Positions 19,160-30,779 of a stretch of 64,000 bases of DNA are shown here, one piece after another (position 1 is the stretch's first letter; the number at the start of each line of letters is the position of its first letter). The position numbers and the translations under genes are program-made. A model generated the notes under the pieces. It searched no databases and was not told where the DNA came from. It worked only from the letters and a program-made list of their open reading frames with translations. This DNA comes from Adenophora triphylla var. japonica (taxonomy: Eukaryota > Streptophyta > Magnoliopsida > Asterales > Campanulaceae), in the NCBI GenBank assembly GCA_022495995.1, contig JAFEMH010000075.1:789001-853000 (forward strand), in the 5' to 3' direction.

Positions 19160-19436
19160 CTCCCTCCGTCTCTTAATAACTTTACTTTTTGCCAAAACGA
19201 GTGTTCCGTTTAAAGCTTCATCTTTCCTAAAATGGTAAAGAATTTTTACTATTCCACTCACTCATTCTCTCTCCTATTTTACTATTACACTCACAACATT
19301 TTTCAAATTTACTATTTCCTCCACTCATTCTCTCTCCTATTTTACTATTACACTCACAACATTTTCTCCACTCACCAATTTTCTTAATTTGCATGCCCAC
19401 CCCAAAAGGGTGAAGCAATTACTGGGACGGAGGGAG
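19160..19436. mobile_element. Stowaway MITE upstream of PP2C
   Basis: TA|CTCCCTCCGTCTC ... CTGGGACGGAGGGAG|TA, 277 bp. It contains an internal direct repeat (cattctctctcctattttac twice). It lies roughly 270 bp upstream of the PP2C ATG, so it may affect the promoter. Confidence 0.9.
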
Positions 19437-19553
19437 TATTTACTAAGAAAAATGTCAGCAAATTCAAATTATATTAAACAATTCTAAAACTTATATAAAT
19501 CAAGGCAAATCTTGTAGTGAAAGGAGTCGCTGAGAAACAGGGGGAATCCAATA
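19437..19553. repeat. dispersed segment shared with 37143-37353 and 63899-64000
   Basis: Contains cttgtagtgaaaggagtcgc followed by tgagaaacaggggga. The same words occur at 37310-37345 and, inverted, at 63910-63955, each time next to the same MITE family. Confidence 0.75.
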
Positions 19554-19632
19554 CTCCCTTCGTCCCATTTGAAAATGTACAAAATAGGTTTTGCATGAGA
19601 ATTAAGAAAAATATATAGTGAAGTAAGTATTG

Positions 19633-20981
19633 TGATGGATGTGTTTTTACACACCCATTTTACATGTTTACGAACCTATTTTAGGCTCAAAATCCCGGGT
19701 TTTATGTTGTTTTAATATGGTTGTTGAGTGTTTATGAGTACAGGGGAAAAGGATGAGTAAGTGTTGATTTTTGTCAAGAAAATGGCATGGGAAACCAAGT
19801 TGGAGCGGAGCAGAGCAAGAAATTGTGGAACAGGCACCAGAGCGGCCGCGCTCTACCTAAGAGCGGCCGCGCTCCATTGAAGATTTTGAAGAACAATTCT
19901 CGGCCAACCAGCGCGGGCGCGCTCAACCCAGAGCGGCCGCGCTCAAGTGACGTCATTTTGAAGACCAATGTTGCTGTCATCCAGCGCGAGCGCGCTCAAC
20001 CCAGAGCGGCCGCGCTTGTCCCGTTTTCAGTATCAGTTTTCAGCAACTAATTAAGGGCAGTCTTGACTTTTCACATATTTTTCCCATGTATTTTGCCCTA
20101 GAGTATATATACTTCAGCAGCAGTTTTAAAAACAATTTTGAATATTAGTTTTTGTTCTAGTTTTTGAAGTTTCGTAGAGAATTATTGTTCATCAATTCCG
20201 GATCTCGCAGGTTTTGATGTTCTTTTATTTTATGATTATTATGAGTTTTATTATGTCTTTGAGTAGCTAAGTTATTTAGATTCGCGGATTGGTTGTAGCA
20301 ATTACTGGATCTTTATGTTATTGATTTAATTCTTCCCAATTGATCTCTTTCTAGTTCTTCATAATATTAATCTTTAACAGTTTTGAGGTTGCAATTTCAT
20401 GTTAAGATGATTTTGGCCTTTTAATTATTTGGGTATTGATTCCGCCATTAATTTGGGGATTGATACAATTGAACACTGTTTTGAAGATTAGACCTAATTG
20501 AGGCCATAATAGAAATCAAAAGGGTTTAGATTCAATATTCGAATGTGTTGATTAATTATTTGATTGTTGTGTGGCCGTAACAGAAAACGCAGCTTGATAA
20601 TAATTAAAAGGGTTGCAATCCGGGCACCACACCGTCCCAATCCTTACTTTTGTGAATGAATCCTAGATTTGAGATTAATGTTTTTTAGCAATAAAAATAG
20701 CATAGGGCGAAAGTAATTGTGAATCCAATCCGTGAATCTCCGTTGGTTATTTGAGTTAATTCGTTACATTTAAATTGCTTTCTTAGTTTTAATTGTTTAC
20801 TTCTGTTTTAGAATTAGATTATTATTTCAAATCCAAAAATCTGTGGTTACTTTATTCATTGCTTTAACTGCTCTTGTTTACCAACGAGTCTCTGTGGTTC
20901 GACCCCTGCTCGTGCATACTGCTACACCGGTAGTGAGTACACTTGCTCGGTTTTTATTACTAGAGGAATTTTTCTCCATCA
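19633..20981 (+). repeat. 5' LTR of the Athila-type element
   Basis: 1349 bp, TGATGGATGTGTTTTTACAC to TTTTTCTCCATCA. It carries four GC-rich palindromic blocks at 19836-20018 and a TATA-like agtatatatacttc near 20102-20115. Confidence 0.95.
19836..20018 (+). repeat. GC-rich palindromic motif array in the LTR
   Basis: AGAGCGGCCGCGCTC occurs four times (the last ending CTT), alternating with CAGCGCGGGCGCGCTC-type units. It is extremely CpG-rich against an AT-rich LTR. Related arrays occur at 26596-26780 and in the 3' LTR at 30251-30430. Confidence 0.9.
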
Positions 20982-20987
20982 AGTTTT

Positions 20988-21005
20988 TGGCGCCGTTGCC
21001 GGGGA
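20988..21005 (+). other. primer-binding site, tRNA-Asp type
   Basis: TGGCGCCGTTGCCGGGGA, six bases after the LTR, the known Athila/Tat primer site. Confidence 0.95.
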
Positions 21006-21039
21006 CTTGTTGCAAGTAAACAAGTAAGTTAAGTAGTGA

Positions 21040-22294
21040 ATGCAAGGTCGTCGTTCTTTGAAACCTACATTGGTTCCATTGGACGATAACATCAATAGAC
21101 TTGAGGAAACATTTGAGGGCGATCCCCTCTTTAATCCTCTCTTTTCAGATTCGGACATCGAGTCTGAACCCTCCACCACCGAGGTAGAGGAAGAAAAAGT
21201 CGAGATGGCAGAACCACCGGCTCAAACAATGAATGATTACCTGAGACCTAGGGTAGACACTTCTACCTCATGCATAGTCTTTGTCGAAGCAAACAAAGAA
21301 TTTAGAGGTCAAAGGTCAATATTTTGCTATGTTACCTAGTTTTCAGGGGCTACCAGGTGAGGATGCCTTGACTTTCTTGAAAGAATACATTATGACGGTA
21401 GCCCAGTTTTTATTAAGAGAGGGAGTGACTGAAGTTCAGATTAGACTTAAGTGCTTCCCTTACACTTTAAAAGGGGCAGCAAAAACTTGGTTAATGATGC
21501 TTCCATCCCAAAGCATCGGCACGTGGCGAGATGCAAGATATTTTTCTCAGGAGGTATTACCCACATCATCTGCAGTCAACTTTTAGACAGAAATTGATGA
21601 CTTTTACACAAGATGTGGGAGAACCTCTCCATGAAGCTTGGGAGAGATTTAATATGATGCTCATTCAATGCCCTCAGCATAATTTTTCTTTACCCTCTTT
21701 GAATCGAAGCTTTCTATGATGGCTTGAATGATTCCACTCGATCTGTGGTGGACAATGCGGCGGGAGGCTCTATAGGAGTCAAGACCCCTGAGGAGACTAA
21801 GGCCTTATTTGAAATGTTGAGTGCTAATTCTCAACAAAAGAGTTCTAGGGGGAAAACAAGGGGGTATTGGATTTGGATCAAGCACGATAATTTATCCAAG
21901 CAAATTGTTGTTTTAAATAGTAAGTTTGACAAGTTGATTGCTCAAGGCACCTCTTCTAGTGCCAATGTGTTAAATGATTTATGTGCTTACCGTGGTTTAA
22001 ATTCTCATGCTACTAATATGTGTCCAAGTGGTGTGCGGTTTGGTTGTGATCCTGAGCAGGTAAATGCTATGTATGGACATCCCCCAAGGCATCTACGTAA
22101 CATGCCCTATGGCAACACTTATAATCCGGTGGAGGAATCATCCTAATTTCTCGTGGGGAGGTGATCGGAATCCACAAAATAAACCTCTCCATCCTCCACC
22201 TCCACAAGGGCCATTTGAAAGAAGGAAGGAGCCTTGGGAGGAAGCGGTAGAGCGAGATGAGAGCCGAACAACAACGGGCGACAAAGAATCATGA
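21040..22294 (+). pseudogene. Athila-type gag, broken by several frameshifts
   Basis: The capsid region is spread over at least four frames: 21040-21339 (with TMNDYLRPRVDT, the Athila gag opening), 21281-21586 (MLPSFQGLPGEDALTFLKEY and LKGAAKTWL), 21531-21719 (PLHEAWERFNMM), 21724-22146 (EETKALFEMLS, and CPSG as a knuckle remnant) and 22064-22294. The order of conserved blocks is right, so the breaks are small indels, not rearrangement. No functional capsid could be made from this copy. This contrasts with the near-identical LTRs and the long open pol. Confidence 0.9.
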
Positions 22295-22351
22295 CGCCTG
22301 CTATGAAAAATTGGAGACCCAAATAGGGCAAATGGTCAAGCTGTTCAAGCA

Positions 22352-25300
22352 ATGCAGGGGCACAAGTCAGGGACCTTCCCGAGTCAAGGTCACCAAGCAA
22401 AAGCCATTACCACACTCCGGAATGGTAAACAGGTAGGTAGCGAGGTAATTTATTCTTCATCTTCTATTCCCCCTCCTGTTGTTGAAATTGTTAATGAGGA
22501 AGAAGGTACTAATGAATTGGGGGAAAAATCTAAAGTTGACTCTCCAGCCCCCAATCCATATGTACCGGCTGTACCGTTTCCTGGAAGATTTATGAGAAAT
22601 AAAATGGATCAACAAATGTCGGAGTTGATGGACATGTTCTCTAAAGTGAACATCAATCTCCCTTTGTTGAATGTGATAAAAAATATTCCGGCTTATGCTA
22701 AGTTTTTCAAAGAAATTAATTCCAAGAAACCAAAGTATGGCAAGGATGAGAAAGCTTTTCTTGGAGAGAATGCTAGTGCAGTGGCACAACACCTCCTCCC
22801 ACCCAAACAAAAGGACCCCGGAAGTTTTATAATTTCTATCAATATGGGGAACTCGAGTAAGGTGAAGGCGATGTTGGACCTAGGCGCTAGTATTAATTTG
22901 TTACCCCATTATATGTATCTTGATATGGGTTTGCCTGAATTGAAACCTACATCCATGGCTCTCCAACTAGCGGATCGATCTATTAAAAGACCGTTGGGAA
23001 TTGTGGAAGATGTTTTGGTTCAGGTGGACTCATTGATCATACCTATGGATTTTGTTGTGCTTGAGATGCCTAATAGTGAGTGTAGTCGTCGTGATTCCCC
23101 AATTTTACTTGGGCGTCCATTCATGGCGACAACAAACACTATTATTAATGTTGGCAATGGAACTCTTTCCATGACTGTGGCCAACGAAACTATTGAAATT
23201 TCTGTGCATGATATTATGAAAAATCCAATGGACAATGGGAATTCTTGTAATTTTGTGGAGATAGTAGATGATTGTGTGCATGAATATTTGTGGCATGATA
23301 GAGCATGTGATGAACTTGAGATGTTGTTGAATGGCAGTGGGAAAACTAGGGATAATGCGGGTTCCGAAGTAATGGCCATTGAAAATAAGGCCGAGGAACA
23401 TTATTCTGTTAATGGCCCGTCTCACTCCCTAGGCTACTTCAATGAGAAGTATGCGCCATCAGTTGTGGTTCCACCGGTTCTTGAGTTAAAACCCCTCCCC
23501 TCTAATTTAAAATATGCTTTTCTAGGGGAGGGCGAGACTTTACCTGTGATAGTTGCCTCAGACTTGACCTTAGAACAAGAGGCCAAATTAATTGCTGTGC
23601 TTTGTGAGCACAAATCGGCCATAGGGTGGACTTTGGCGGATATTAAAGGTATTAGCCCCTCAATGTGTATGCATAAAATTAATCTTGTAGAGGGGGCTAA
23701 ACCTTCGAGGGAGAGACAAAGGAGATTGAATCCTCACATGGAGGAAGCAGTGAGGAAAGAGGTCCTGAAATTATTAGATGCGGGAATTATATTCCCAATT
23801 GCGGACAGTGAGTGGGTGAGCCCGGTTCAAGTGGTTCCTAAGAGGTCGGGCATTACTGTTGTGAAAAATGATAAAAATGAGGATGTGCCCACTAGAGAGG
23901 TGACCGGGTATAGGATGTGTATAGATTTGAGAAAGCTGAATGCCGCCACCAAAAAGGATCACTTTCCTTTGCCTTTCATTGACCAAATCCTAGAGAGGTT
24001 GGCGGGTCATGCTTATTACTGCTTTCTTGATGGGTTCTCGGGATATAATCAAATCACAATTGCACCCGAGGACCAATCAAAGACCACTTTCACATGTCCC
24101 TTTGGTACTTTTGCCTATAGGAGGATGCCCTTTGGGCTTTGCAATGCACCCGCTACTTTTCAAAGGTGCATGACCTCCATCTTCTCGGACATGATAGAGA
24201 AGTGTGTAGAAGTGTTTATGGATGATTTTTCTGTGGTTGGAGATAGTTTTGAGGGGTGTCTTGATAATTTGACTATGGTCTTGAGGAGATGTTGCGAGAC
24301 CAATTTGACACTTAGTTGGGAGAAGTGTCACTTTCTTGTTAGGCAGGGGATTGTCTTGGGCCACATAGTGTCTAGTAGGGGGATTGAGGTCGATAAAGCT
24401 AAGATAGATGTGATTTCTAAGCTACCTCCCCCGGTCTCAGTTAAGGGTGTTCGAAGTTTCTTAGGCCATGCTGCTTTAAAATATTTGTTGAATAAAAAGG
24501 ATGCAAAACCTAGACTGCTTAGGTGGATGCTTTTGTTGCAAGAATTTGATTTGGAAATAAGGGACAAAAAGGGGTCCGAGAATGTAGTGGCGGATCACTT
24601 ATCAAGGCTTGAGGATTTCTCGTTTCAGAATAGCAATGAAGGAGTGATTCCGGTGAATGAAAATTTCCCGAATGAACAACAACTACTTGCTCTACATGTT
24701 CAAGAGCCTTGGTATGCGGATCTTGTTAATTATCTTGCATGTGACATGATTCCTCCTCACTTTACTTATGATCAAAAGAGAAAATTTAAATCTGATGTGA
24801 GGAACTACATTTGGGATGACCCTTACTTGTGGAAAATTTGTCCGGATAAGATGGTGAGGAGGTGTGTTCCGGAATATGAACAATTGAGTGTCTTGCGCTT
24901 TTGTAATGATTTACAATGTGGTGGGCATTTCAGTGGTCAAAAGACTGCTAGGAAAATCCTTCAAAGTGGCTTATATTGGCCCACCATATTTAAAGATGCG
25001 CAAGATTTTTGCAAAAAATGTGATAAATGCCAAAGAACGGGAGGGATAGGTAAGCGTGATGAGATGCCCCAAAATTATAATTTAGTTGTTGACATATTTG
25101 ATGTGTGGGGCATTGATTTCATGGGCCCTTTCCCCTCGTCCCATGGTTTTGTGTATATATTGGTTGTTGTTGACTATGTATCTAAATGGGTGGAAGCTAT
25201 TGCCACCCGGACTAATGATGCTAACGTTGTTTCAAAGTTTGTGTGTGAGAATATTTTTTGCAGGTACGGGGTGCCTCGTGCAATCATTAGTGATCAAGGA

Positions 25301-25456
25301 ACTCACTTCACAAACAGGCTTTTCAACCAAGTCCCGAAGAAATATGGAGTTGTTCACAAGCTAGCCACACCCTACCATCCCCAAACATCGGGGCAAGTGG
25401 AAGTGAGCAACCGCCAAATCAAGGGGGTCCTAGAAAAGACAGCTCGCCAAATGTAA
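22352..25456 (+). CDS. Athila-type pol: protease, RT, (RNase H core deleted), integrase
   Basis: A 1034-codon frame. The protease motif LDLGAS is at about 175-180. The reverse transcriptase shows [22 protein letters not shown] and the catalytic FMDD (D at about 624-625). After RSFLGHA the sequence jumps straight to [15 protein letters not shown] (junction about 24470). In Athila relatives roughly 170 residues with the RNase H catalytic acids lie between these words, so the core is deleted in frame. The integrase follows: zinc-binding region with CDKCQR but with RFCN where the first conserved His is expected, catalytic D about 922, D about 981 and E about 1017 (DD35E). The frame stops at 25454-25456 through a small indel, and the integrase C terminus continues in other frames. 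Confidence 0.92.
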   Translation: MQGHKSGTFPSQGHQAKAITTLRNGKQVGSEVIYSSSSIPPPVVEIVNEEEGTNELGEKSKVDSPAPNPYVPAVPFPGRFMRNKMDQQMSELMDMFSKVNINLPLLNVIKNIPAYAKFFKEINSKKPKYGKDEKAFLGENASAVAQHLLPPKQKDPGSFIISINMGNSSKVKAMLDLGASINLLPHYMYLDMGLPELKPTSMALQLADRSIKRPLGIVEDVLVQVDSLIIPMDFVVLEMPNSECSRRDSPILLGRPFMATTNTIINVGNGTLSMTVANETIEISVHDIMKNPMDNGNSCNFVEIVDDCVHEYLWHDRACDELEMLLNGSGKTRDNAGSEVMAIENKAEEHYSVNGPSHSLGYFNEKYAPSVVVPPVLELKPLPSNLKYAFLGEGETLPVIVASDLTLEQEAKLIAVLCEHKSAIGWTLADIKGISPSMCMHKINLVEGAKPSRERQRRLNPHMEEAVRKEVLKLLDAGIIFPIADSEWVSPVQVVPKRSGITVVKNDKNEDVPTREVTGYRMCIDLRKLNAATKKDHFPLPFIDQILERLAGHAYYCFLDGFSGYNQITIAPEDQSKTTFTCPFGTFAYRRMPFGLCNAPATFQRCMTSIFSDMIEKCVEVFMDDFSVVGDSFEGCLDNLTMVLRRCCETNLTLSWEKCHFLVRQGIVLGHIVSSRGIEVDKAKIDVISKLPPPVSVKGVRSFLGHAALKYLLNKKDAKPRLLRWMLLLQEFDLEIRDKKGSENVVADHLSRLEDFSFQNSNEGVIPVNENFPNEQQLLALHVQEPWYADLVNYLACDMIPPHFTYDQKRKFKSDVRNYIWDDPYLWKICPDKMVRRCVPEYEQLSVLRFCNDLQCGGHFSGQKTARKILQSGLYWPTIFKDAQDFCKKCDKCQRTGGIGKRDEMPQNYNLVVDIFDVWGIDFMGPFPSSHGFVYILVVVDYVSKWVEAIATRTNDANVVSKFVCENIFCRYGVPRAIISDQGTHFTNRLFNQVPKKYGVVHKLATPYHPQTSGQVEVSNRQIKGVLEKTARQM
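24465..24476 (+). other. junction of in-frame RNase H deletion
   Basis: GHA (RT end) is fused to ALKYLL (post-RNase H) at catgctgcttta. The repeated gctgct at the join could be deletion microhomology. Confidence 0.75.
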
Positions 25457-26008
25457 AAGATTGGGCTTTGAAGCTCAATGATGCATTATGGGCATATCGG
25501 ATCGTTTACAAAACGCCCATCGGGATGAGTCCGCATGCACTGTGTATGGCAAAGAGTGTCATCTGCCGGTTGAGATGGAACACAAAGCATATTGGGCTGT
25601 GAAGGAACTAAACAGGGATTTGACAAAGGCAAAGAGAAACGAATGCTTGATTTGGATGAGATTGAGGAGTTGAGGCAAGACGGCTACCAAAGTGCCAAGT
25701 TTGTATAAAGAAAGAACCAAGAGATACCATGATCGGCACTTAAAGCCGAAATTCTTAATGCGGGTAAGAAGGTCTTATTGTTCAATTCTCGATTGAGACT
25801 TTTTCCCGGTAAATTGTGCTCCAAATGGTCGTGCCCTTATGAGTTGGTGAAAGTATTTCCACATGGAGCGGTCGAGCTCAAAGATTTGAAAAACGGAAGT
25901 ACTTTCAAGGTGAATGGGCACCGAGTCAAGCCCTATTACGAAGGGGTGTCTATCTTGGAGGAAATTGATGTGGTGGTGTTGGTGGATGCAGCGGAAATCA
26001 ACGGATAA
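25457..26008 (+). pseudogene. integrase C terminus of the Athila-type pol, frameshifted
   Basis: Past the stop, [15 protein letters not shown] and KTPIGMSPH, then [19 protein letters not shown], and finally [19 protein letters not shown] with [20 protein letters not shown] appear in two or three frames. These are the standard gypsy integrase tail words. Several single-base indels and a stop at 25706-25708 separate them. Confidence 0.88.
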
Positions 26009-27265
26009 ATCATTAGCATCATGTCGAGCCAAAGACTTAAAACAAAGGCGCTTGTTGGGAGGCAACCCAACCTTAGGTAACTTTTACTGCTTTCTGTCTT
26101 TATATTCAGTTTATCACTACTCGTTAGCTTTGAATTCGCGTTGGAAATTGTTTATGCAATGAGGACATCGCAAACTCTTAGTTTGTGGGTGGGGGTATTC
26201 ATAAAAAAAAAAAAAAAAAAAAAGACTGTTATTTACCGTTTTTGAGTCGTAGTATAGAACGTGTCGAACTACGGTGACCTGAGCCTATTAATGTGGGTAG
26301 TCCGTTCACATTAATGGGGACGTAGGCAGCAAAAGTGCGGTCAAATGTTTGACATATTTTTGTCGAACAAAAGTTTTGTGTCACCCGTTATGGGTCTCTC
26401 CGAGTTTGTGGGTTTATAGGGGAGTGTAAATAGTTGTCACCCTCCAAAAATATTTACTTTTGAGTTTTGTCAATAGATATTACGCTTGTATGTGTGTTTG
26501 TGGTGATGTGCAGGATAGCACACAACTGGTCAAAACGGAAGCTGTGAACTTCAAGGCAGTAAAAAGGGCCGAAAAACTGATGAAATCACGCTGCTAGGGT
26601 GCGCGGGCGCGCTCGGACATAGAGCGGCCGCGCTTCTTTAACGGAAAAATGAGCATCAGCTTCGGCCAGTCTGCGCGGGCGCGCTCCAAGGCAGAGCGGC
26701 CGCGCTCATTAAAATCAAAAACCATGCCTTGTCTCGGCCATCCAGCGCGGACGCGCTCCAAGGCAGAGCGGCCGCGCTCCAACGGAAATTACGGGCAAAT
26801 TTAAATAAAACCTAATCAGTCAACGCCCCCCTTCATTATACCACCGCCGCCTCCCTCTCTCTCTCTCTACAAACTTACGGGCAAATTTAAATAAGCTCTC
26901 TCTCTCTAAAAATTCCTCACCCAAACCCAATTATCTCTCCTTCTAACCCCAAAAATCACCATACCCATCATAAATCCTCAAGCCAAGGCCGAATTCTTCA
27001 TCCAAAAGCCATTGATTCCGGCGGATTTAAGCAATTTCGAAAATTTGAAGAATGGTGTTCTAGAGAGTTTTTCGGTTGAATCAAGTGGGGAAGAGCTCGA
27101 ATTGAAGTGGGTATTCGTTCACAAAGGCAAGGGGTTGATTTTCCGGCCTTCTTCCCAAATTCCGGCGAGAAATTCCGGCATACTCCGGCGAGTTTTCCGG
27201 CGAGCTTTGAAGGGGTAAGAATCTTTGAATTTAATCGCATTGTCCTACTCATTTGTGTCGATACA
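26009..27265 (+). other. Athila internal spacer
   Basis: Non-coding between pol and the 3' ORF. It contains a polypurine-like motif (26179-26197), a poly(A) run (26201-26223), a GC palindrome array (26596-26780) and a CT-rich stretch (26850-26935) with acaaacttacgggcaaattt. No gene recognised. Confidence 0.7.
26596..26780 (+). repeat. GC-rich palindromic motif array in the Athila internal region
   Basis: Three rounds of GTGCGCGGGCGCGCTC-type plus AGAGCGGCCGCGCTC-type units, separated by about 65 bp. The same paired motifs are found in the LTRs, but the sequence around them differs. Confidence 0.9.
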
Positions 27266-28627
27266 ATGTCTACCTCTAATCCTAAGCGTAAAAGGATAAC
27301 AAAGAAAACCCCGGTTCCACCACCGTTGTTTGATGAAAACAAATTTGTTAGTGTTGATGCTCTGAAATTTTTCAATGCTTATGCCGGACGGAGTTTTAAT
27401 ATAGAAAAGGGAATAGACATTACGGATATGGGTCTAGATGATATTGTAGCGGGGTATGGGTGGCAAAACTTATTGGATGCCCCGGCTGAAGGGGGAAGTC
27501 GCGAGTTAGTTCGCGAATTTTATGCAAATGCGGCTGCTAGAAAAGGGATACATAACACTTCTTATGTGCGGGGTATAGAGGTGGGGTATACTCGGGCGAG
27601 AATTATAGCGTATTACAACCTCCCCACACATGTGCAAGCCGATACCTGCTCCTTCTTGCACCTTGAAAAACAAATGATAAACAACCCTAAGGGCAGCCTT
27701 CATTTGATTGCCGAAACATTTGGTGGTTTTCCCTATGACCCGACAGTGCACAAGGGGGTATTAATTGCTTCAAAACTTCTTCCCCCACGGATGAAGTATC
27801 TTCACAGGATTATCTGTGAGAGAGTGCTCCCATCTTCCCGACCTCACGAGGTTGGGTGGCGTCGAGCTGCACTGATGCACGTCATCTTGACGGGGCAAAA
27901 CATTGACACCGGGTCAATTATTGCCCATGAGATTAATCGGACATATCAACAAATGGGGAAGAATAGCTACAATTACCCCTTAATGATCACGGGTTTGATG
28001 GGGCTCTCGGGTGTTAATTTCACAAATATCCCTAGGGACATAGGCTTGGAGCCTACAATTACCGAGAGAAAGATTAGGGATAAGAGCCACCCCAAGGGGG
28101 TAAATGTGGTTGAGCCGGAGCATGAGGAAGAACAGGAGGAGGAAGAAGAGGAAGAACAAGAGGATGATATAGTCGAAGACTGGAGAGAAAACCCAGCTGA
28201 GGGTTTGTACTATCTGTCGCATCAGTTGGAGGCGATGGAGCTGAGATTCGATCAGAGATTCACCACCCTGGAGCAGAGACAGGCTGAGACTGATGATAGG
28301 GTGAGAGCGGTTGATGATAGAGTGAGGGCAGAGATTGAGACGGCCCAAGCATGGCGGGCCCAGCAGGATAGTAGGTGGGACCAACTCTTCAGTCGGTTGC
28401 CCCCTACTGGTTACACATGGCCACAGTACCCGCCACAGTTCCCGCCGCAGCATACGGCAGCGAGATTTTCCCAGTGGCTCATCCGACAAGGAGAGCAGGC
28501 AAGAAGCAGCAGCAGCAGTTCCCTGGAGGCTCTTCTAGCCAATGGGGTTATCCGCCACAGTGATCGGTTGAGGTATCCCTACCCTGAGTTTATAGTTAAT
28601 TGCATTGGGGACAATGCTATCTTTTAG
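27266..28627 (+). CDS. Athila 3' ORF, putative plant transposon protein
   Basis: A long frame open from 27107. The ATG at 27266 (MSTSNPKRKR, basic start) is the likelier start, because the upstream part reads like leader. The centre has LVREFYANAA, YVRGIEVGYT and ETFGGFPYDP, the style of the domain found in many Athila-family extra ORFs and annotated as a putative plant transposon protein. An acidic run of Glu (about residues 290-300) is followed by a coiled-coil-like region (EAMELRFDQRFTTLEQRQAE) and a Gln/Pro-rich tail. It sits where env-like ORFs sit, but I see no signal peptide or membrane span, so env function is not supported. Role unknown. Confidence 0.75.
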   Translation: MSTSNPKRKRITKKTPVPPPLFDENKFVSVDALKFFNAYAGRSFNIEKGIDITDMGLDDIVAGYGWQNLLDAPAEGGSRELVREFYANAAARKGIHNTSYVRGIEVGYTRARIIAYYNLPTHVQADTCSFLHLEKQMINNPKGSLHLIAETFGGFPYDPTVHKGVLIASKLLPPRMKYLHRIICERVLPSSRPHEVGWRRAALMHVILTGQNIDTGSIIAHEINRTYQQMGKNSYNYPLMITGLMGLSGVNFTNIPRDIGLEPTITERKIRDKSHPKGVNVVEPEHEEEQEEEEEEEQEDDIVEDWRENPAEGLYYLSHQLEAMELRFDQRFTTLEQRQAETDDRVRAVDDRVRAEIETAQAWRAQQDSRWDQLFSRLPPTGYTWPQYPPQFPPQHTAARFSQWLIRQGEQARSSSSSSLEALLANGVIRHSDRLRYPYPEFIVNCIGDNAIF

Positions 28628-30047
28628 TTTGTGGGTGGGGGGTATCTGTGTTTTATTCTGCTTATCACCATGTTAGTTTAGGTTGTTATTTGTTTTTTTT
28701 TAGTAAAAATTTAAAAATTTTTGTTCTCTTTATTTTGGGATATGTTGGCCTGCGTCTGTGATGATTGAGTGTTATTTGTTAGTCATTATGCTATCTTGGA
28801 TTTGAGAACTAGGGTTACATTGAAACAATAAACCACGATTGCACCACCTCTCACTTCCATTTATCATTGATCATTGTTGTCACTCTAGGTGCCCTTTATG
28901 GGATCACTTGTGCATTCTCGGGGTCCCTAGAACATGGTTTGCATGATTGTCAATAACACGTCATTAGGCTAGTTTGATACATATGGCTTATTCTTTCAAC
29001 CCTTTTGTGTGCCTTCAGCTTTCTACCCCAATAAATAAAAGTTTCCGCTAGAACCCTTGTTGAGCTTTAATAGAAAAGAATGGAAACTTAGACCGCCATT
29101 CGCCATCATTTGTTACCTTTTTCCTACCCGTTTCACATAGTTTTAGGATGTCTTACCTTTCGGGAAGTGAACTAGGGAATGAATGGGAATTTGGGGTGAA
29201 TTTGGGGTGAGTGGAATTGAATGCGCAATTTGGGGTCAAAATGCAAAATGGGGTGTGAAATACAATGAAGAGGGGCATAGAAAAAAATAGAAAAAAAAAA
29301 AAAATAGAAAAAAGTATGTGTTTGTATATATGTTCTTTCAATTGAAAAAAAAAAAAAAAAAAAAAATTCTTGCCCCTCCATTGTGTCAAAAGTTGAAAAT
29401 TAGAAGAGGCCCCAGAAATAAGGGAATGTGCTCAACCTGATGTTGTGTATGTATGCAAAAACTTTAGTTTGTGGGTTGGCACATTGGGAAGAAAAAGGGT
29501 GAGCGGAGTGAATTATCATAGTGAGGATGTATACATAAAAAGAAGACTTCTTAGTTTCGCTTCCCGATTCATATGTCCTTACCTTCGTTTGTAACCGTGA
29601 ACCGAGCCATGCGATCCTTCGCACCATAACGCTTAGAGCCATATCTTCATTTCGTTATCAAGTAGTCGGGTTGACAATTGTGTAAACATGCATATGAGTG
29701 TCCCTTTGTGTTTGTATTTGATACACATTATGTTAGAGCATCATTTAGTGAATCCATAAATAATCTTAGAGTGTGACAATGATCTACCAGACTTCACTTC
29801 ATTATTCATGACGCGGTGGAAAATTGTGGGTTTTTGCTTTAATGTAACGTTAGTTGATAATTCATGATAGCATGCTTGTGATTATTTTGTGTAAGGATCT
29901 GAGACTGTCTGGCCGACAAGATTCCCGTTTTGAAGAGAACATCCCAAAAATATTGTGTTTTGTTTTCGTAGTGTAGTTTTATTTTGTTTGATAGCTTAGT
30001 TTTGTTCTGTTTTACTCGGGACGAGCAAAGGATAGTTTGTGGGTGTT
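28628..30047 (+). other. Athila 3' untranslated spacer
   Basis: No convincing gene. It holds A-rich runs (29280-29310, 29344-29366) and three copies of a TAGTTTGTGGGT motif (28625, 29465, 30033), the last next to the 3' LTR. Confidence 0.7.
30033..30047 (+). other. polypurine-tract position of the Athila-type element
   Basis: tagtttgtgggtgtt directly precedes the 3' LTR. The same motif recurs at 26179, 28625 and 29465. Confidence 0.6.
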
Positions 30048-30653
30048 TGATGGATGTGTTTTTACACACCCATTTTACATGTTTACGAACCTATTTTAGG
30101 CTCAAAATCCCGGGTTTTATGTTGTTTTAATATGGTTGTTGAGTGTTTATGAGTACAGGGGAAAAGGATGAGTAAGTGTTGATTTTTGTCAAGAAAATGG
30201 CATGGGAAACCAAGTTGGAGCGGAGCAGAGCAAGAAATTGTGGAACAGGCACCAGAGCGGCCGCGCTCTACCTAAGAGCGGCCGCGCTCCATTGAAGATT
30301 TTGAAGAACAATTCTCGGCCAACCAGCGCGGGCGCGCTCAACCCAGAGCGGCCGCGCTCAAGTGACGTCGTTTTGAAGACCAATGTTGCTGTCATCCAGC
30401 GCGAGCGCTCAACCCAGAGCGGCCGCGCTTGTCCCGTTTTCAGTATCAGTTTTCAGCAACTAATTAAGGGCAGTCTTGACTTTTCACATATTTTTCCCAT
30501 GTATTTTGCCCTAGAGTATATATACTTCAGCAGCAGTTTTAAAAACAATTTTGAATATTAGTTTTTGTTCTAGTTTTTGAAGTTTCGTAGAGAATTATTG
30601 TTCATCAATTCCGGATCTCGCAGGTTTTGATGTTCTTTTATTTGACAAAATCT

Positions 30654-30694
30654 AGAGAGAAACGCGTTTCTCCATCATTTACGGAGAAACGGGT
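30654..30694. repeat. left terminal hairpin of copy A
   Basis: gagaaacgcgtttctcc, an 8-bp spacer, then ggagaaacgggttt, self-complementary. The inverted equivalent is at about 36186-36220. Confidence 0.85.
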
Positions 30695-30779
30695 TTTTTT
30701 TCTCCCAAAACACGCACAACACAACAACAACAACACAGTCGGAAAAGACTTTCTCTCTCAAAACGCAAATCAACATCCT

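Noticed and set aside
19774..20050. ORFs on both strands over the GC-rich LTR array, repeated at 30189-30561
   Set aside because: They arise from the palindromic GC motif, which has few stops in any frame. They are LTR sequence.
27980..28489. 169-codon minus-strand ORF opposite the Athila 3' ORF
   Set aside because: Shadow of the acidic and Gln-rich coding strand; poor protein character.
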